A stretch of DNA of 64,000 nucleotides from Shewanella woodyi ATCC 51908 (lineage in GTDB: Bacteria > Pseudomonadota > Gammaproteobacteria > Enterobacterales > Shewanellaceae), in NCBI RefSeq assembly GCF_000019525.1, contig NC_010506.1, forward strand, positions 1,984,001-2,048,000, given 5' to 3'. The notes below the pieces were generated by a model, which worked only from the letters and a program-made list of their open reading frames with translations, did no database searches and had not been told where the DNA came from. The position numbers and the translations under genes were made by a program. Below are positions 27,033 to 37,295 of the stretch, piece by piece (positions within the stretch are counted from its first letter, which is position 1; every line of letters begins with the position of its first letter).

Positions 27033-28071
27033 TACAGAAGTGGCTGAGGCCGGGGGCAAAGGTTCATCGGTAATCGATGACCTTACAGGTGTAGAAAAAA
27101 CAGCGATCTTACTGCTAAGTTTAAGTGAAGCCGATGCCGCATCGATCCTTAAACATCTAGAGCCAAAGCAGGTACAGAAAGTGGGTATGGTGATGGCGGC
27201 CATGGAAGATTTTGGCCAGGAAAAAGTTATCGCTGTACATCAGTTGTTTCTTGATGAAGTACAAAAATACTCCTCAATAGGCTTTAACAGTGAGGAGTTT
27301 GTGCGTAAAGCTCTGACCGCGGCATTAGGTGAAGATAAAGCCGGTAATCTGATCGAACAGATTATTATGGGCAGCGGTGCGAAAGGGTTGGAGTCGCTAA
27401 AATGGATGGATTCTCGCCAAGTTGCGACGATTATTCAAAACGAGCACCCACAGATCCAAACCATTGTTCTCTCCTACTTAGAACCCGATCAAGCAGCTGA
27501 AATTTTTGCACAATCTCCAGAGAATACTCGTCTGGATTTGATGATGCGTATTGCTAATTTGGAAGAGGTTCAACCTGCTGCCTTGCAAGAGCTGAATGAC
27601 ATTATGGAGAAACAGTTTGCAGGCCAAGGTGGTGCTCAGGCTGCCAAGATGGGTGGCTTGAAAGCTGCGGCTAACATCATGAACTACTTAGACACAGGCG
27701 TTGAAAGTCAGTTGATGGAGACGATGCGAGAGTCTGATGAAGAGATGGCGCAACAGATCCAAGACTTAATGTTTGTATTTGAAAACCTTATTGATGTTGA
27801 TGACTTAGGTATTCAGGCACTGTTGCGAGAAGTTCAACAGGATGTCTTGATGAAAGCGCTCAAAGGCGCAGATGATCAGCTTAAAGAGAAAATATTGGGT
27901 AACATGTCTAAACGTGCTGCAGAATTGCTGGCCGATGATCTAGAAGCCATGGGGCCTATTAGGATCAGTGAGGTTGAAGTGGCGCAGAAAGAGATCTTAT
28001 CCATTGCTCGTCGCCTAAGTGATAGTGGTGAGATTATGCTAGGCGGTGGTGGCGGTGAAGAGTTCTTATAA
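27022..28071 (+). CDS. fliG: FliG, motor switch protein
   Basis: 349 residues from ATG 27022 (MSNNTEVAEAGGKG), overlapping fliF. Three helical domains are present, with the middle EHPQ motif (NEHPQIQTIVLSYLEPDQAA) and the C-terminal torque helix (FVFENLIDVDDLGIQALLRE). FliG couples ion flow through the stator to rotation and sits on FliF. A longer open frame from 26974 lies wholly within fliF and is not favoured. Confidence 0.97.
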   Translation: MSNNTEVAEAGGKGSSVIDDLTGVEKTAILLLSLSEADAASILKHLEPKQVQKVGMVMAAMEDFGQEKVIAVHQLFLDEVQKYSSIGFNSEEFVRKALTAALGEDKAGNLIEQIIMGSGAKGLESLKWMDSRQVATIIQNEHPQIQTIVLSYLEPDQAAEIFAQSPENTRLDLMMRIANLEEVQPAALQELNDIMEKQFAGQGGAQAAKMGGLKAAANIMNYLDTGVESQLMETMRESDEEMAQQIQDLMFVFENLIDVDDLGIQALLREVQQDVLMKALKGADDQLKEKILGNMSKRAAELLADDLEAMGPIRISEVEVAQKEILSIARRLSDSGEIMLGGGGGEEFL

Positions 28072-29045
28072 TGAAGTCCAATAAACCTGAAGGTGAGAGC
28101 GAAGTTCACCCACCTGAAGCCGATATTGAGTTTAGCCATTGGCATATCCCGGATGTAACAACAGCAGTTCCCGAAGATGTCTCTAATCTTTTTGGACGAA
28201 AAGCGGCTCAAAAACCTGTCACGGAGGAACCTGATTCAATTTTACCTCCAACCTTAGGGCAGATAGAGGAGATTAGGCAGGAAGCTGAAAATGAAGGTTT
28301 TGCACAGGGAAAAGAGGAGGGGCATCAAGCTGGCCTCGAAACTGGACGTTTAGAGGGGTTAAAGCAGGGCCATGATGAGGGATTCGAGCAGGGCAAAGAG
28401 CAAGGTTATCAAGAGGGGGCGGAGAAGGCACTAGAGCTCATCAAACGGTTTGAAGGTTTACTTGAACAGTTTGAAAAGCCTCTTGAACTGCTTGACAATG
28501 AGATAGAGCAGGAGCTTGTATCATTGACATTAAAGCTATCTCGCGCAGTGATTGGACATGAAATAAAAACTCATCCAGAGCATATATTATCTGCGTTAAG
28601 GCAAGGTGTTGACTCATTGCCTTTGAAAGAGCAAGGGGTTGTGATCCGCTTGCACCCAGAAGACCATGAGCTAGTTGGTTCGTTATACAGTGCCAATCAA
28701 TTAGAGAAAAATCGTTGGGATTTAGAGAGCGATCCAAGTTTGACTCCTGGCGATTGTATTATTCTTAGTCAGCGGAGCAGTGTCGATATGCGACTTGAGA
28801 GTCGAATGAGCACTGTATTGCAGGAGTTAGAGAGTCATCAGCAGAATTTAAGCCAAACCGTTGAGCATCAAAAACAGGCCTTAGATATCGCCTCTGAAGC
28901 GAGTCAAGTGCTAGAAACATTGCCTGAAGAGGAGCTCAATGTTGAGACTCAACAGGAGAGCGATGGTGAAGTAACTGATGAGTCTCATCATGTTGAAAAT
29001 AGCAAAGAACAGAGCCCTGATGACTCTCCTGATAAAGTGGATTAA
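28071..29045 (+). CDS. fliH: FliH, regulator of the export ATPase
   Basis: 324 residues, starting in the TAATG overlap with fliG. Residues 76-116 carry eleven glycines spaced every four residues (GxxxG pattern), the hallmark helical segment of FliH. A FliH/V-ATPase-E-like domain follows (about 130-260; LVSLTLKLSRAVIGHEIKTH). An acidic Gln/Glu-rich tail (about 275-324) is longer than usual. FliH binds FliI and delivers substrates to the export gate. Confidence 0.94.
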   Translation: MKSNKPEGESEVHPPEADIEFSHWHIPDVTTAVPEDVSNLFGRKAAQKPVTEEPDSILPPTLGQIEEIRQEAENEGFAQGKEEGHQAGLETGRLEGLKQGHDEGFEQGKEQGYQEGAEKALELIKRFEGLLEQFEKPLELLDNEIEQELVSLTLKLSRAVIGHEIKTHPEHILSALRQGVDSLPLKEQGVVIRLHPEDHELVGSLYSANQLEKNRWDLESDPSLTPGDCIILSQRSSVDMRLESRMSTVLQELESHQQNLSQTVEHQKQALDIASEASQVLETLPEEELNVETQQESDGEVTDESHHVENSKEQSPDDSPDKVD

Positions 29046-29122
29046 CTCTTTATCCCTATATAGCTGACTATTTATGATCCTCATTCTAGGTATTTATTTC
29101 AGAGCAAAAGGCGAATACAAAG

Positions 29123-30463
29123 ATGCATAGCCGCCAAAACCAACTGCTGAATAGAATCAAGCAACAGTCTGGAAAAGTACATCCTTTCATTGCAGAAGCG
29201 AGTGGCCAACTAGTACGTGTGGTTGGTTTAACGCTAGAAGCTACCGGCTGCCGCGCGCCTATTGGAAGTCTTTGCAGTATAGAGACATTAGCGGGAGAGC
29301 TTGTTGCCGAGGTGATAGGTTTTGACGATGAGCTTCTGTATCTCATGCCTATTGAGGAACTTCGAGGCGTGTTACCTGGCGCTAAAGTTACCCCTCTTGG
29401 CGAGCAGAGCGGCTTGAATGTGGGCCTTTCTTTGCTGGGAAGAGTACTTGACGGTAACGGTTTGCCTTTGGATGGTCTGGGCCGATTACAAACCGATCAA
29501 AAGGCTCCAAGACATGCCCAGTCTATTAATCCCCTGTCTCGCAGAGCAATCACTGAACCTTTAGATGTTGGAGTGCGGGCCATCAATGCCATGTTGACTG
29601 TGGGTAAAGGTCAAAGAATGGGGCTTTTTGCGGGCTCTGGTGTCGGTAAAAGTGTCTTGCTTGGTATGATGACTCGTGGAACCACAGCCGATGTTATTGT
29701 GGTGGGCTTGGTCGGTGAGCGTGGCCGAGAGGTTAAAGAGTTTATTGAAGAGATATTGGGTGATGAAGGGCGAGCCCGCTCTGTTGTTGTTGCTGCACCT
29801 GCAGATACATCGCCACTTATGCGATTGCGCGCTTGTGAAACATCGACGCGTATCGCCGAATATTTTCGAGACCTAGGTTATAACGTGCTTCTATTGATGG
29901 ACAGTTTGACCCGCTACGCACAGGCACAAAGGGAGATTGCGCTGGCAGTGGGTGAGCCTCCTGCAACCAAAGGTTATCCGCCTTCAGTATTTGCAAAACT
30001 TCCTAAGTTAGTTGAAAGGGCGGGTAATGGAGGGTCAGGACAAGGTTCCATCACAGCATTTTATACTGTGTTAACTGAGGGCGATGACCTGCAAGATCCT
30101 ATTGCTGATGCTGCTAGGGCTATCTTGGATGGGCATATCGTCCTCTCGAGGCAACTGGCGGATTCTGGACATTACCCTGCAATCGATATTGAGGCGTCAA
30201 TAAGCCGTGTTGCACCTATGGTGATTAGTCCTGAGCATCTAGAAGCGATGCGCCGAGTTAAGCAAGTTTACTCCCTCTATCAGCAGAACAGGGATCTTAT
30301 CTCTATCGGTGCCTATACCCAAGGGAGTGATCCAAGAATAGATAACTCTATTCGCTTGCAACCAGCCATGAACGCTTTTTTAAGGCAAACCATGAAGGAA
30401 GCCATTCGATTTGATAGTAGCGAGCTTATGCTGAGCCAATTAGGTGCTCAGTGTAAGGTTTAA
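29123..30463 (+). CDS. fliI: FliI, flagellar export ATPase
   Basis: 446 residues, F1-ATPase beta-like. Walker [16 protein letters not shown] at about 165-179, Walker B region [20 protein letters not shown], and the signature [18 protein letters not shown]. It forms the cytoplasmic hexamer of the flagellar type III export system with FliH and FliJ. A 77-base gap separates it from fliH. Confidence 0.97.
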   Translation: MHSRQNQLLNRIKQQSGKVHPFIAEASGQLVRVVGLTLEATGCRAPIGSLCSIETLAGELVAEVIGFDDELLYLMPIEELRGVLPGAKVTPLGEQSGLNVGLSLLGRVLDGNGLPLDGLGRLQTDQKAPRHAQSINPLSRRAITEPLDVGVRAINAMLTVGKGQRMGLFAGSGVGKSVLLGMMTRGTTADVIVVGLVGERGREVKEFIEEILGDEGRARSVVVAAPADTSPLMRLRACETSTRIAEYFRDLGYNVLLLMDSLTRYAQAQREIALAVGEPPATKGYPPSVFAKLPKLVERAGNGGSGQGSITAFYTVLTEGDDLQDPIADAARAILDGHIVLSRQLADSGHYPAIDIEASISRVAPMVISPEHLEAMRRVKQVYSLYQQNRDLISIGAYTQGSDPRIDNSIRLQPAMNAFLRQTMKEAIRFDSSELMLSQLGAQCKV

Positions 30464-30500
30464 TGACAAGTGTTTTTGAACAGCAAGAGTTGGTGGTTTA

Positions 30501-30947
30501 ATGGCGAAGCATGATCCGTTAGATACAGTGTTAAAACTTGCAAAAGAAGCTGAAGAGCAAGCGGGCTTGCAGCTTAAGTCTGCGCAATTGATGTTGCAAA
30601 AGTGCCAGAGTCAACTTGAAGCGCTGAGGAACTACCGTCTCGATTATATGAAACAGATGGAAAATCATCACGGTAAAAATATCAGTGCCAGTTATTACCA
30701 TCAATTTCATCAATTTGTCAGACAGATAGATGAAGCGATTACTAAACAGATCTCCTCTATTCAGGAGGCTGACTCCCAGAGAGAGCACAGACAGAAATAT
30801 TGGCAGGAGATGCAACAAAAAAGGAAAGCTGTTGAACTGCTGCTCTCTCATAAAGCAGATAAAGCTCAACAAGCTGAACTAAGGCGTGAACAGAAGATGA
30901 CTGATGAGTTCGCATCTCAACTGTTTTATCGAAAACGTGCTCGTTAA
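30501..30947 (+). CDS. fliJ: FliJ, export ATPase stalk protein
   Basis: 148 residues forming an antiparallel coiled coil rich in Gln, Lys and Glu (LDTVLKLAKEAEEQAGLQLK; QSQLEALRNYRLDYMKQMEN). FliJ sits in the FliI hexamer like a gamma subunit and contacts FlhA. It ends the fliE-J unit; fliK downstream has its own sigma-54 promoter. Confidence 0.93.
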   Translation: MAKHDPLDTVLKLAKEAEEQAGLQLKSAQLMLQKCQSQLEALRNYRLDYMKQMENHHGKNISASYYHQFHQFVRQIDEAITKQISSIQEADSQREHRQKYWQEMQQKRKAVELLLSHKADKAQQAELRREQKMTDEFASQLFYRKRAR

Positions 30948-30985
30948 CCCATTCCTTTTAAGTTTCCACTCTTCTAACCTCTTCT

Positions 30986-31001
30986 TGGCATTGAAATTGC
31001 T
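30986..31001 (+). promoter_or_regulatory. Sigma-54 promoter of fliK
   Basis: TGGCATTGAAATTGCT has GG at 30987-30988 and GC at 30999-31000, 10 bases apart. It is 99 bases upstream of the fliK ATG and would start a second fli transcript (fliK to flhB). Confidence 0.85.
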
Positions 31002-31100
31002 TCGCTTATAGATATAGATCTTGTCGGCCTAGTCGGTCGACATTTTGACGCTGACTGTGAGCCTTTATATTATTGACAGGCAGTGTTTTTTGGAGGCTTT

Positions 31101-32735
31101 ATGCAGAAGATGACCAATGTACTTTTAGCCAATAACAAAGCTGAAAGTAAGCCAAGTACAGAGAGTAAGCAAGTCACCCAAAGTGATGGGAAAGCGACTA
31201 AGGATAGTGATTTCTCCACTGCGCTGCAGCAAGCAAGTGTTGAGGCAAAACAACAGGTTAAATCTGCATCCAAAGAAACCTCAAACAGCGAAATAAAGCA
31301 GACTCATGCTCAAGACCCTGAACTTAAAGCTAAAGCCGAAGATGGTGTTGCACAAGATACTGCAGACCAAGACGGTGACTTGATTGATGTATCCCATGTC
31401 TTAGCGCAAATCAACCTAGCATCAGAGTTAAGCAAGAGTAGCTCAGGAGCAGAGAGTAAAGCTAGCGGCGATAGTTTGCCGCTTGATGAAATGCTCATTG
31501 ATGAGCAATCCATTGAAACCTTAATGGTTAAAATTGATGGAGAAGCCGAACAAGATCTCGATATTTTCGATCCAGAAACGTTAGCACCTATTGATGAAAA
31601 GTTGTTGGCTGAATTACAAAAGCAAAGTGGTCTTACAAAAGAGGAGTTACAAGCACTTTCACCTGAGATCTTGAACCAGCTCGTTGTGCTAGTTAAGAGT
31701 GGTGGTGATCATCAAGCGATACTAGATGCTATTGAGAGCGATAAGCTCTCGCTCGATGATGCAGCCATAATCGAACAAGAAGCTAAACTCTCCGATACTG
31801 AGTTGTCACATAATATGCAAACTTTGGCAGGTATCTCTGCTGAGAAAGAGATGAAAAATGGGCAAGGGTCATCGAGCAATAATGAGGCAAAGTCATTAAC
31901 TGCTGAACAGTTAAGACAAGTAGAAACAGCTAAAGAGGGGCATGTAGTTAAAGGGGAAGAGCCTAAACTCAATCAGCTTCAAGGGCAAGAGTTAGCGTCA
32001 AAGCCAAAAGTCGATAATGAGAAGTTCAGTAGCATTTTAGGTGAGAAAACCATAGCTCAACCTGAAGCTACATCTAAGGCGAACAAAACAGATGGGCAAG
32101 TTATTGCCGAGCAGCAACTCAAGGGAGCTGAACTAACGGTAAAACTGCAGCCTGTTAAGGCAGGAAGTGAGCAATCCTTAGTATTAAGTGAATCATTGCA
32201 GGGGGGAGAATCTAAATTGCAACAAACAAGCTCCCTGTTATCGCCTCAACCTCAACGAACTGATATCGCCCAGATACAACTCTCATTAAGACAAAGCAAC
32301 GAGCAGCAGGTTCAGTTACAAGATATGATCCAACGGTTTGCTCCAGTGATGAAGCAGCAGTTAGTTACTATGGTGAGTCAAGGGGTTCAACATGCTGAGA
32401 TTAGGTTAGATCCACCTGAGTTAGGCCAGTTAATGGTAAGAATTCAAGTGCAAGGCGATCAAACTCAAGTTCAGTTTCAGGTGGCGCAACACCAAACCCG
32501 AGATATGATTGAGCAGGCTATTCCGCGATTGAAAGATCTTTTATCTGAGCAGGGGATGCAGTTGACTGACAGTCAGGTTTCTCAAGAAGACTCGAACAAT
32601 GGTGAAGGTGAGCAGGCAAGCGATGATAATGGAGATCAATTTACCTCTGAACTGGATGAAATCTCAGCAGAAGAATCATTAATAAGCTCAAAACAAGCAA
32701 CTAGTTACCGTTCGGGTATAGATTATTACGCATAA
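31101..32735 (+). CDS. fliK: FliK, hook-length control protein
   Basis: 544 residues from ATG 31101 behind TGGAGG; an in-frame GTG at 31083 is upstream of that ribosome site. A long Ser/Lys/Gln/Glu-rich, probably disordered N-terminal ruler (1-390) is followed by the compact FliK C-terminal domain (about 405-510) with the typical VSQGVQHAEIRLDPPELGQL and MVRIQVQGDQTQVQFQVAQH. The C-terminal domain switches FlhB specificity when the hook is long enough. A second FliK-like protein is encoded at 52315. Confidence 0.93.
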   Translation: MQKMTNVLLANNKAESKPSTESKQVTQSDGKATKDSDFSTALQQASVEAKQQVKSASKETSNSEIKQTHAQDPELKAKAEDGVAQDTADQDGDLIDVSHVLAQINLASELSKSSSGAESKASGDSLPLDEMLIDEQSIETLMVKIDGEAEQDLDIFDPETLAPIDEKLLAELQKQSGLTKEELQALSPEILNQLVVLVKSGGDHQAILDAIESDKLSLDDAAIIEQEAKLSDTELSHNMQTLAGISAEKEMKNGQGSSSNNEAKSLTAEQLRQVETAKEGHVVKGEEPKLNQLQGQELASKPKVDNEKFSSILGEKTIAQPEATSKANKTDGQVIAEQQLKGAELTVKLQPVKAGSEQSLVLSESLQGGESKLQQTSSLLSPQPQRTDIAQIQLSLRQSNEQQVQLQDMIQRFAPVMKQQLVTMVSQGVQHAEIRLDPPELGQLMVRIQVQGDQTQVQFQVAQHQTRDMIEQAIPRLKDLLSEQGMQLTDSQVSQEDSNNGEGEQASDDNGDQFTSELDEISAEESLISSKQATSYRSGIDYYA

Positions 32736-32852
32736 GCAGGTAACCTATAGAGATCAATGTGAGGATCGCGCCAATTTTAGCTACAATCCTTATTATGAAT
32801 ACATTGCATATCTAGCAGTAGCATCTAGAGGCATTATAAAAAAGGAAATAAA

Positions 32853-33371
32853 ATGGCTGATGAAGAATCATTAGAACTTGAAGAGAATGGTGAACCGAAA
32901 AGTAAGAAGAAGCTAATTTTTGGTGTCATTGGCTTAGTTTTATTACTGGCTATTGGTGGGGGAGTTTGGTTTTTCTTAGGCTCAAGCGAACCTAGCGATG
33001 AGGCTGCTGTTGAAGGTGAAGCGGCTGAAGTGGTTGAAGAGGTGAATACCGGAGAGGCTTTTTATGTTGGTATGCCTAGGCCATTTCTATTTAATTTGCC
33101 AGGTGCTTCCCGTTCAAGATTAGTTGAGATTAAAGTCCAATTGATGGTTCGTGGCGGTGACGATGATGTCTTAATTAAAAAACATATCCCGTTAATTGAA
33201 GATGCACTGCTGACTACTTTTAGTAGTGCTGATGTTCAAAAAATGAGCTCTCTGGCAGGGAAAGATGAATTACGCCAGTTAGCACTGTTAAATGTTCAAA
33301 ACACGCTCCAGCCTGTTACAGGGCGAAAAGTTGTCGAGAAAGTACTGTTTACTGGTTTTGTGATGCAGTAA
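32853..33371 (+). CDS. fliL: FliL, stator-associated membrane protein
   Basis: 172 residues: a short charged N-terminus, one transmembrane helix at about 20-43 (KLIFGVIGLVLLLAIGGGVW), an acidic linker, and a periplasmic FliL domain (YVGMPRPFLFNLPGASRSRL onward). FliL rings surround the stator and modulate torque. A 117-base gap follows fliK. Confidence 0.95.
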   Translation: MADEESLELEENGEPKSKKKLIFGVIGLVLLLAIGGGVWFFLGSSEPSDEAAVEGEAAEVVEEVNTGEAFYVGMPRPFLFNLPGASRSRLVEIKVQLMVRGGDDDVLIKKHIPLIEDALLTTFSSADVQKMSSLAGKDELRQLALLNVQNTLQPVTGRKVVEKVLFTGFVMQ

Positions 33372-33434
33372 CTGGTGGCTGTAGTTTATTAAGTTTTCCG
33401 ATTCAGATATCACTATATGATGTCATTACTTTTT

Positions 33435-33450
33435 GGTAAAAGCTTTTACC
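33435..33450. repeat. 16-bp perfect palindrome between fliL and fliM
   Basis: GGTAAAAGCTTTTACC reads the same on both strands. It lies in the 146-base fliL-fliM gap, 67 bases before the fliM start. It may be a protein-binding site or a short mRNA hairpin; nothing in the sequence decides. Confidence 0.45.
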
Positions 33451-33517
33451 TTAAAGCGATGAGTATGAAAACGTTTATATGATGAATCGTTCCTTTTTAG
33501 TTTAATAAGGCAATATT

Positions 33518-34546
33518 GTGAGTGATCTATTAAGCCAAGACGAAATTGACGCGCTACTTCACGGGGTAGATGACGTAGAGGAAGAGGAAGTTGAAGAGGG
33601 GGGAGTGGATGCTCGCTCCTATGACTTCTCCTCCCAAGATCGTATTGTGCGCGGACGTATGCCTACGCTTGAGATTGTTAATGAGCGTTTTGCTCGCCAT
33701 CTGCGTATCAGTATGTTCAATATGATGCGTCGTGCAGCCGAGGTTTCCATCAACGGTGTACAGATGCTCAAGTTTGGCGAGTACGTGCATACGTTATTTG
33801 TTCCAACCAGCTTAAATATGGTGCGTTTTAACCCACTTAAAGGGACTGCACTTATCACAATGGAAGCAAGGTTAGTTTTTATTCTGGTGGACAACTTCTT
33901 TGGTGGTGATGGACGCTTTCACGCTAAAATTGAGGGGCGTGAGTTTACTCCGACAGAAAGACGAATTGTGCAACTGCTGCTGAAGATAATCTTTGAAGAT
34001 TATAAAGATGCTTGGGCCCCAGTCATGGATGTGGAGTTTGATTATCTGGATTCAGAAGTTAACCCTGCAATGGCCAATATTGTAAGCCCAACAGAAGTTG
34101 TTGTTATCAGCTCATTCCATATTGAGGTTGATGGTGGTGGCGGTGACTTTCACATCACTATGCCTTACTCCATGATTGAGCCGATACGAGAGCTTCTCGA
34201 TGCCGGTGTGCAAAGTGATACGCAAGATACCGATATGCGTTGGTCTCAGGCATTAAAAGACGAGATCATGGATGTTAATGTTGGTTTAGATGCAACTGTT
34301 GTTGAACATCAGATCACACTTAAAGATGTGATGGAGTTGAAGCAGGGAGACATTATTCCTGTTGAGCTGCCTGAACATATCATTTTGCGCGTTGAAGACT
34401 TACCAACCTTTAGGTGTAAATTAGGTAAAGCTCGGGATAATCTCGCGCTTAGAGTGATCCAGAAAATTCCTCGACCTGAAACAGCCAAATCTGAGCTTCA
34501 TTTAATTACCCGTAAAGCGAAAGTTCGGGAAGTGAAAGAGTTATAA
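33518..34546 (+). CDS. fliM: FliM, motor switch protein and CheY-P receptor
   Basis: 342 residues from a GTG start behind TAAGG. The N-terminus (MSDLLSQDEIDALLHGVDDV) is the CheY-P docking peptide; residues 8-16 are DEIDALLHG. An acidic linker leads to the middle domain with GGDGRFHAKIEGREFTPTER and a C-terminal SpoA/FliN-like domain (VELPEHIILRVEDLPTFRCK). FliM bridges FliG and FliN in the C ring and senses CheY-P to switch rotation. Confidence 0.97.
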   Translation: MSDLLSQDEIDALLHGVDDVEEEEVEEGGVDARSYDFSSQDRIVRGRMPTLEIVNERFARHLRISMFNMMRRAAEVSINGVQMLKFGEYVHTLFVPTSLNMVRFNPLKGTALITMEARLVFILVDNFFGGDGRFHAKIEGREFTPTERRIVQLLLKIIFEDYKDAWAPVMDVEFDYLDSEVNPAMANIVSPTEVVVISSFHIEVDGGGGDFHITMPYSMIEPIRELLDAGVQSDTQDTDMRWSQALKDEIMDVNVGLDATVVEHQITLKDVMELKQGDIIPVELPEHIILRVEDLPTFRCKLGKARDNLALRVIQKIPRPETAKSELHLITRKAKVREVKEL

Positions 34547-34622
34547 CATGCTAAATAGCGTGTTTCCCAATAAATATCATGGTTTAACACGTTGTTTGAT
34601 AATGAAATATTAAGGTGTAAAG

Positions 34623-35012
34623 ATGAGTACTGAAGATACTGGTGATGATTGGGCAAATGCAATGGCTGAGCAGGCGTTGGAAGAAGCCGAAGCTGTTGAA
34701 CTTGACGAACTGACTGATAATACCACAGCAGCGGATCTATCAGAGGAGGATGTTGCCAAATTAGATGCAATTATGGATATCCCAGTGACCATCTCTATGG
34801 AAGTGGGACGTAGCTTTATCAATATCCGTAACTTACTACAACTTAACCAAGGCTCGGTTGTCGAGTTAGATCGCGTTGCTGGTGAGCCTTTGGACGTCAT
34901 GGTTAATGGCACACTTATCGCTCATGGTGAAGTGGTTGTGGTTAACGATAAATTTGGTATTCGTTTGACTGATGTGATAAGTCAAACGGAGCGTATTAAA
35001 AAGCTTAAATAA
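34623..35012 (+). CDS. fliN: FliN, C-ring switch protein
   Basis: 129 residues: an acidic N-terminal extension (about 1-45) and the C-terminal SpoA domain (DIPVTISMEVGRSFINIRNL, LIAHGEVVVVNDKFGIRLTD). It forms the base of the C ring with FliM and helps dock FliH. fliO starts 10 bases downstream. Confidence 0.96.
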   Translation: MSTEDTGDDWANAMAEQALEEAEAVELDELTDNTTAADLSEEDVAKLDAIMDIPVTISMEVGRSFINIRNLLQLNQGSVVELDRVAGEPLDVMVNGTLIAHGEVVVVNDKFGIRLTDVISQTERIKKLK

Positions 35013-35022
35013 AGGCCCTAAA

Positions 35023-35397
35023 ATGCTCTCATTGCTAGTTGGCGGTGCTACTTCCGCCTCTGAGTTAGCGACTCCCCTAGAGAAAGGTACTGGGATGGAC
35101 GCGTTATTAAATATGATGGGGGGACTGATTTTAGTCCTAGTGTTGATATTTGTATTAGCCTATATCGTCAAACGGCTTAACTTGGTGCCAGCTAGTAATG
35201 GTGTGTTGAAAATGGTGGCGGCAACACCACTTGGACAGAGAGAGAAAGTGGTGTTGATAGAGGTTGAAGGGCAGCAATACTTGCTAGGGGTTACCGCTCA
35301 GCAAGTAAACTTGATCGATAAGCTCGATACTGCTGTCAAAACAGATCCCGACTCCTTCGCAACTCGACTGCGTCAAGCTAAGACAAAACAACTATGA
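35023..35397 (+). CDS. fliO: FliO, assembly factor of the export gate
   Basis: 124 residues with one transmembrane helix at about 28-50 ([20 protein letters not shown]) and a cytoplasmic FliO domain ([20 protein letters not shown]). FliO assists FliP assembly. Its stop overlaps the fliP start (ATGA). Confidence 0.92.
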   Translation: MLSLLVGGATSASELATPLEKGTGMDALLNMMGGLILVLVLIFVLAYIVKRLNLVPASNGVLKMVAATPLGQREKVVLIEVEGQQYLLGVTAQQVNLIDKLDTAVKTDPDSFATRLRQAKTKQL

Positions 35398-36140
35398 ATC
35401 GATTGTTGCTATTAATTACCTTCACTTTACTGCTTTTTTCTCCTGATATTTTTGCACAGGATGGCATATTACCTGCGGTGACAGTTTCAACTGGCGCCGA
35501 TGGCGATACTCAATATTCGGTCACAATGCAGATATTGCTGTTGATGACGGCACTGAGCTTCCTGCCTGCCATGCTCATTATGTTGACATCGTTTACACGC
35601 ATTATCATTGTTTTATCAATTCTTCGCCAAGCAATTGGTTTACAGCAAACTCCCTCTAATCAAGTCTTGATTGGTATGAGTATGTTTCTTACTTTTTTCA
35701 TCATGTCACCGGTTTTTGACAAGGTTTATGATAGCGCGGTGAAGCCTTACATGAATGAAAGTATGAATATAGAGCAGGCGTTTCATGTTGGAAAAGAGCC
35801 AATTAAAGAGTTTATGTTGGCACAAACTCGTGTGACAGATCTGGAAACCTTCGTAGAGATCTCTGGTTATCAAAACATTAATTCAGTAGATGAAGCTCCC
35901 ATGAGTGTCATCATTCCGGCGTTTATCACCAGTGAGTTAAAAACAGCCTTTCAGATCGGATTTATGCTATTTGTCCCATTTTTGGTGCTCGACCTTGTGG
36001 TCGCCAGTATTTTGATGGCCATGGGTATGATGATGCTCTCTCCTATGATTGTCTCTTTGCCCTTTAAAATCATGCTGTTTGTACTTGTCGATGGCTGGAG
36101 CTTGGTTATGGGTACCTTGGCGAATAGTTTTGGGACTTAG
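35394..36140 (+). CDS. fliP: FliP, export gate protein
   Basis: 248 residues with a cleavable signal peptide (to about FAQD, residue 23) and four membrane helices. Signatures [40 protein letters not shown] and [20 protein letters not shown] are present. FliP, FliQ and FliR form the helical export channel in the MS ring. Confidence 0.97.
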   Translation: MNRLLLLITFTLLLFSPDIFAQDGILPAVTVSTGADGDTQYSVTMQILLLMTALSFLPAMLIMLTSFTRIIIVLSILRQAIGLQQTPSNQVLIGMSMFLTFFIMSPVFDKVYDSAVKPYMNESMNIEQAFHVGKEPIKEFMLAQTRVTDLETFVEISGYQNINSVDEAPMSVIIPAFITSELKTAFQIGFMLFVPFLVLDLVVASILMAMGMMMLSPMIVSLPFKIMLFVLVDGWSLVMGTLANSFGT

Positions 36141-36148
36141 GGGGCTAT

Positions 36149-36418
36149 ATGAGTCCAGAATCACTGGTTGATATTTTCCGTGAAGCCTTATCTGTCATCG
36201 TTACTATTGTTTCGTTGATCATCTTACCTGGCCTAGTTATTGGTCTTATTGTGGCGGTTTTTCAGGCTGCAACCTCTATTAACGAACAAACATTAAGTTT
36301 TTTACCTCGTCTATTAACGACACTATTTGCGCTTATGTTTCTGGGACATACATTGATTCAAACTATGATGGAGTTCTTCTTTGAAATGGTGAATATGATC
36401 CCGCAGGTGATTGGCTAA
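36149..36418 (+). CDS. fliQ: FliQ, export gate protein
   Basis: 89 residues with two membrane helices (VTIVSLIILPGLVIGLIVAV and LPRLLTTLFALMFLGHTLIQ) and the conserved FQAATSINEQTLSFLPRL loop. Eight bases after fliP. Confidence 0.96.
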   Translation: MSPESLVDIFREALSVIVTIVSLIILPGLVIGLIVAVFQAATSINEQTLSFLPRLLTTLFALMFLGHTLIQTMMEFFFEMVNMIPQVIG

Positions 36419-36494
36419 TGAGTGCCTGTCACGCATTTTTTTTGAATATATGTCTGCTTAGAGAGCAGAGCATGGTTAGTCTGAGTCGATAACC

Positions 36495-37292
36495 ATGGAG
36501 ATATTAATGGGGACCTTAATGGATGCTATTGCATCCTATATGTGGCCATTATTCCGTGTCGCCAGTATGTTGATGGCAATGGCAATTGTCGGTGCCAATA
36601 CAACTCCGGTTCGAATACGACTGCTGCTCTCGATGACAATTACATTTGCCATCGCCCCAGTGCTTCCTCCCATGGAGAACGTTGATCTATTTTCTCTCTC
36701 ATCAGGCTTTATTATTTTTCAGCAGATAATCATTGGCGTGGCAATGGGGTTTGTGACTTTATTGGTTATGCAAACTTTTGTTCTAACGGGTCAAATAATT
36801 GGTATGCAGACAAGTTTAGGTTTTGCGTCCATGGTTGATCCCTCATCCGGTCAGCAAACACCTGTGATTGGTAACTTCTTTTTGCTGCTCACAACCATGA
36901 TATTTTTAGCTGTCGATGGCCATTTAGTCTTAATTCGTATGTTGGTTGTTAGCTTTGATACTATTCCCATTTCCGACCAAGGGATCAGTATTGCAAGTTA
37001 TAAGCTATTAGCGGAGTGGGGGGCATATATGTTTGGAGCAGCCTTAACGATGTCGATGACGGCCATTGTAGCCCTGCTTATGATTAACCTCTCATTTGGC
37101 GTTATGACACGGGCATCCCCACAGCTGAACATCTTTGCCATCGGTTTCCCAGTTACTATGGTTACAGGTTTATTTATTCTATGGTTAACCTTAACACCTA
37201 TTATGGAGCACTTTGGCGCAGTATGGCGCGATGCACAGCTGCTTTTATGTGACATCGTTGAACTTCAATGCAATGTCGATGGAAGGTTTTAA
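36495..37292 (+). CDS. fliR: FliR, export gate protein
   Basis: 265 residues, mostly membrane helices, with the family phrase RVASMLMAMAIVGANTTPVR and IGMQTSLGFASMVDPSSGQQ. It completes the FliPQR channel. Alternative ATG at 36507. The flhB start is 3 bases after its stop. Confidence 0.95.
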   Translation: MEILMGTLMDAIASYMWPLFRVASMLMAMAIVGANTTPVRIRLLLSMTITFAIAPVLPPMENVDLFSLSSGFIIFQQIIIGVAMGFVTLLVMQTFVLTGQIIGMQTSLGFASMVDPSSGQQTPVIGNFFLLLTTMIFLAVDGHLVLIRMLVVSFDTIPISDQGISIASYKLLAEWGAYMFGAALTMSMTAIVALLMINLSFGVMTRASPQLNIFAIGFPVTMVTGLFILWLTLTPIMEHFGAVWRDAQLLLCDIVELQCNVDGRF

Positions 37293-37295
37293 TGT

